Shown here piece after piece: positions 4,671 through 6,956 of a DNA stretch of 6,956 nt. Position numbers and translations under genes: made by a program. The stretch's first letter is position 1; each line of letters opens with the position of its first letter. The DNA lies in the NCBI GenBank assembly GCA_028282865.1, contig JANQHA010000112.1, positions 1 to 6,956 of the forward strand. Reading direction: 5' to 3'. Source of the DNA: Oligoflexales bacterium (lineage in GTDB: Bacteria > Bdellovibrionota_B > Oligoflexia > Oligoflexales > CACXFL01). Below the pieces are notes generated by a model. It was not told the DNA's origin. It saw only the letters and a list, made by a program, of their open reading frames with translations, and did not search any database.

Positions 4671-6859
4671 ATTCGAATAGCTTTAGCAGGTTTTGGCGCA
4701 TTTATATCCTGATTCCTATAGTGGGATCTACCGTCTTGTTCTGTAGTGCAATCGGCTATATCGCCTATACTTCAGTGGTTAAAAAATCATTTGAGAAAGA
4801 CACGGCAAATGCTCAACTTATAGCAGGACTATTGCTGGATGACCTACAGGTCAACGACCGGTTATCAGCAGTTCGAACAGTCTCTCAGCTCGGTGCTACC
4901 CTAGATGCACGTATATCAGTGTATGATATGAACAATAAATTAATAGCTTCATACCCTTCGAATCAACTAACGAATTCTAAGACGACACAAGTCGATAAAG
5001 TCGCACACCACGAAATAGCTAGCCCGTCTGGCACACAGTTAGGTACAGTTATCGTAGAATCAAAACACCTCAGTCGGACCGAAATTTTAACCTTTTTAGC
5101 CGGTTTAGCATCTATTTTCCTGATTGCAATATCCCTATCAATATTCGTTTTATATGGCTTAAGAAAGATATCAAGAGATATGAGATCACTGCCGCTAATC
5201 ATATCGAATAAAATTAGCAACGATTCATTCTTTTTCGATGAAACAAAAAAGGTCTATGAAATACTAAAACAATACGAGGCTGAGCAAGCAAATGCTAGAA
5301 AGAACGAAGCCGTAGCCCAAACGACTCAAATGCTCGCCCATGACGTCAGGAAACCATTTACAATGCTGCAGTCAATTCTTAACCTACTAAAATCTTCTTC
5401 TCCCGAAGAAATCAAGAGTTTAGTGAAGAGTTTTATCCCGGAGATTCAAAGCTCTTTAAAATCAGTGAATGGCATGATTTCAGATGTTATAGAAGTCGGT
5501 TCTAAATCAAAACCAGACCTTGAGCCCTCAGATATCACATTAGTCATTAAAAACTCCTTACTAGAGAACATAAGATATAGCAAAAAAGTTCAGATCGACT
5601 TTAGCTACGATCTAAGCCACACTCACCAGCTGCTAATCGATAGTCTTAAAATATCGAGAGCCCTATCTAATATCATCGACAACGGTATTCAGGCGATGAG
5701 ATACAGAGGTAGAATTTGGTTTAAAACTTCGGAAAAAGATAGTTCCATGAAGATAGTTATCGGTAATAGTGACAGCTATATACCAACTGAAGATTTGCCT
5801 AAAATTTTCGATACGTTTTTTACCAAAGAAAAAAAAGGTGGGACTGGCTTAGGCCTCGCAATAGCGAAGAAAACTGTAAACGACCACGGTGGTGAAATAT
5901 GGTGTACTTCTGAAGCAGGTATTGGAACCGAGTTTCACATAACTCTGCCACTATCTGATTTAACTTCACCTAAGCACCATGATCTACCTAAAAATTCCGA
6001 TGAAATCATTAGATCCAACGAAGTTAGATCAAGTGACAATGAGTCCCAAGACCCTAGCACCGGCAGAACCATCACTAGAATAGAGAATGAAATCATCTCT
6101 TCTATACATAGACCTTTAAAAGTAATTATCTGTGATGACGAGCCACTTTATCAAAAAACCCTCACGACATATGTCGAGCAGTCAGAGAGACTTAGAGACC
6201 TTATTCAGTTTACAGCCACCTTTAATGCTCGCGAGGCAATAAAATCCACTGTTGATATGAACCCCGACGTCATCATCATAGATGTAGACTTAGGCGAAGA
6301 TATTAATGGCTTCGAAGCTGTGCGTCAGATAAGAGCAAAAGGGTCCAAAGCAAAAATATGCATCCATTCTAATCGTGGTGCTTTAGATTACCAGAGAGAA
6401 GCCCTAGAAGCAGGAGCAGATCTGTTTATGCCTAAACCTATGGGTAGAAGTCATTTATTAAATATCTTGCTAGGATCAATACCACTAAAAGACACCCAAA
6501 CCGAACAAAAAGGCCACTATATCGTCATCGATGATAATCCTTTGATGCTCCATGGTTGGACGAGCTTAAAAGAAATAAGAAATATTAAAGCCTTTGATGA
6601 GCCTAAGCAATTCTGGTATGCACTCGAAAAAGACCCAACAATCCTTAATGATGCTCTCGGCGTTATCACTGATTACTACTTCGACGACTCCCCTACTGAC
6701 ACCGGTCTGACTTTCGCGCAAGACCTTCGGAACACAGGTTACCAAGGCAAGATATTCCTCAGCTCCTCCGGATACTTTCGAGAAAATGAATTAAATAAGG
6801 CAAATGTAACACTTATCCCAAAAGTGGCACAAGAAGCCATCAAATACATTCTTAATTAG
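4667..6859 (+). CDS. Hybrid sensor histidine kinase with two C-terminal receiver domains
   Basis: ATG 4667 overlaps the preceding TGA (ATGA), so translation is probably coupled. The 730-residue protein has a membrane segment at about 13-36, a periplasmic loop of about 100 residues (CHASE8-like by the pattern ISVYDMNNKLIASYP, low certainty) and a second membrane segment at about 140-164. The HisKA H-box is AHDVRKP with phospho-accepting His225. The ATPase domain has N-box residues Asn335 and Asn339, FDTFFT (381-386) and the G-box GGTGLGLA (391-398); the usual DxGxG box is degenerate (GNSDSYIP, 366-373). Receiver 1 (about 484-600) has Asp490/Asp491, phospho-accepting Asp539, Ser568 and Lys590. 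Receiver 2 (about 616-730) has Asp622/Asp623, Asp669, a Ser699-701 cluster and Lys719. Both receivers look competent. There is no DNA-binding or other output domain, so the signal must pass to an unlinked phosphotransfer or response-regulator protein. Confidence 0.92.
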   Translation: MNSNSFSRFWRIYILIPIVGSTVLFCSAIGYIAYTSVVKKSFEKDTANAQLIAGLLLDDLQVNDRLSAVRTVSQLGATLDARISVYDMNNKLIASYPSNQLTNSKTTQVDKVAHHEIASPSGTQLGTVIVESKHLSRTEILTFLAGLASIFLIAISLSIFVLYGLRKISRDMRSLPLIISNKISNDSFFFDETKKVYEILKQYEAEQANARKNEAVAQTTQMLAHDVRKPFTMLQSILNLLKSSSPEEIKSLVKSFIPEIQSSLKSVNGMISDVIEVGSKSKPDLEPSDITLVIKNSLLENIRYSKKVQIDFSYDLSHTHQLLIDSLKISRALSNIIDNGIQAMRYRGRIWFKTSEKDSSMKIVIGNSDSYIPTEDLPKIFDTFFTKEKKGGTGLGLAIAKKTVNDHGGEIWCTSEAGIGTEFHITLPLSDLTSPKHHDLPKNSDEIIRSNEVRSSDNESQDPSTGRTITRIENEIISSIHRPLKVIICDDEPLYQKTLTTYVEQSERLRDLIQFTATFNAREAIKSTVDMNPDVIIIDVDLGEDINGFEAVRQIRAKGSKAKICIHSNRGALDYQREALEAGADLFMPKPMGRSHLLNILLGSIPLKDTQTEQKGHYIVIDDNPLMLHGWTSLKEIRNIKAFDEPKQFWYALEKDPTILNDALGVITDYYFDDSPTDTGLTFAQDLRNTGYQGKIFLSSSGYFRENELNKANVTLIPKVAQEAIKYILN

Positions 6860-6929
6860 CCTAACACGCACCAATTAGCAGTTTATAAAAATAGAATACA
6901 GGAAATAAATAATTGGAGCCATCGTAAAA

Positions 6930-6956
6930 TTCTTTACAGTTGTGAGTTTCTTTACA
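6930..6956 (+). repeat. Nine-base direct repeat TTCTTTACA
   Basis: TTCTTTACA occurs at 6930-6938 and 6948-6956, an 18-base period, at the right edge of the window. The core CTTTACAG also occurs inverted at 1608-1615, upstream of the operon. It may be an operator or promoter region for the next gene, which lies outside the window. No terminator is seen in the 97 bases after the kinase. Confidence 0.35.

Noticed and set aside
3522..5220. Minus-strand open frames of 74-99 codons inside the binding-protein and kinase genes (3522-3746, 3917-4216, 4963-5220).
   Set aside because: They are antisense shadows of genes with clear domain matches and have no start signals of their own.
6871..6917. Inverted repeat CCAATTA/TAATTGG after the kinase gene as a terminator.
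   Set aside because: The arms are 7 bases, AT-rich and too far apart, and no T-run follows.

Overview
The window looks like a chromosomal accessory segment of an AT-leaning Gram-negative bacterium. The evidence is an inner-membrane-anchored solute-binding protein, a hybrid histidine kinase with a periplasmic loop, and Shine-Dalgarno-type starts. I cannot name the genus; a proteobacterium or a Bdellovibrio/Oligoflexus-like lineage would fit.

Layout. (1) Bases 2-835, plus strand: the C-terminal part of a protein with a divergent class III nucleotidyl cyclase fold, probably cut by the left edge. (2) Bases 821-853: a hairpin that works as a bidirectional terminator between convergent genes. (3) Bases 894-1028, minus strand: a small unlisted gene for a 44-residue secreted peptide with an acidic, glycine-rich tail and a strong ribosome binding site. 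(4) Bases 1042-1821: about 780 bases without a credible gene, holding clustered hairpins, palindromes, a motif repeated near both divergent genes, and a candidate promoter. (5) Bases 1822-6859, plus strand: a tight three-gene operon with overlapping ends. It encodes a DUF692/MNIO-family iron oxidative enzyme fused to a membrane-anchored C-terminal region, a family 5 (oligopeptide-type) solute-binding protein tethered by a signal anchor, and a hybrid histidine kinase with two C-terminal receivers. (6) Bases 6860-6956: intergenic, with a 9-base direct repeat.

How the parts may work together (inference). The peptide gene is divergent from an operon that has a RiPP-type modifying enzyme, a peptide-type binding protein and a membrane kinase, but no transport permease in view. 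This suggests a signalling module: a small exported peptide, possibly modified by the MNIO enzyme, is captured in the periplasm by the tethered binding protein, which then controls the kinase. LuxP-LuxQ and the Vibrio chitin-binding protein/ChiS pair are precedents for a binding protein controlling a hybrid kinase. An MNIO enzyme in the same operon is, as far as I know, not a described arrangement. The peptide as substrate and ligand is unproven.
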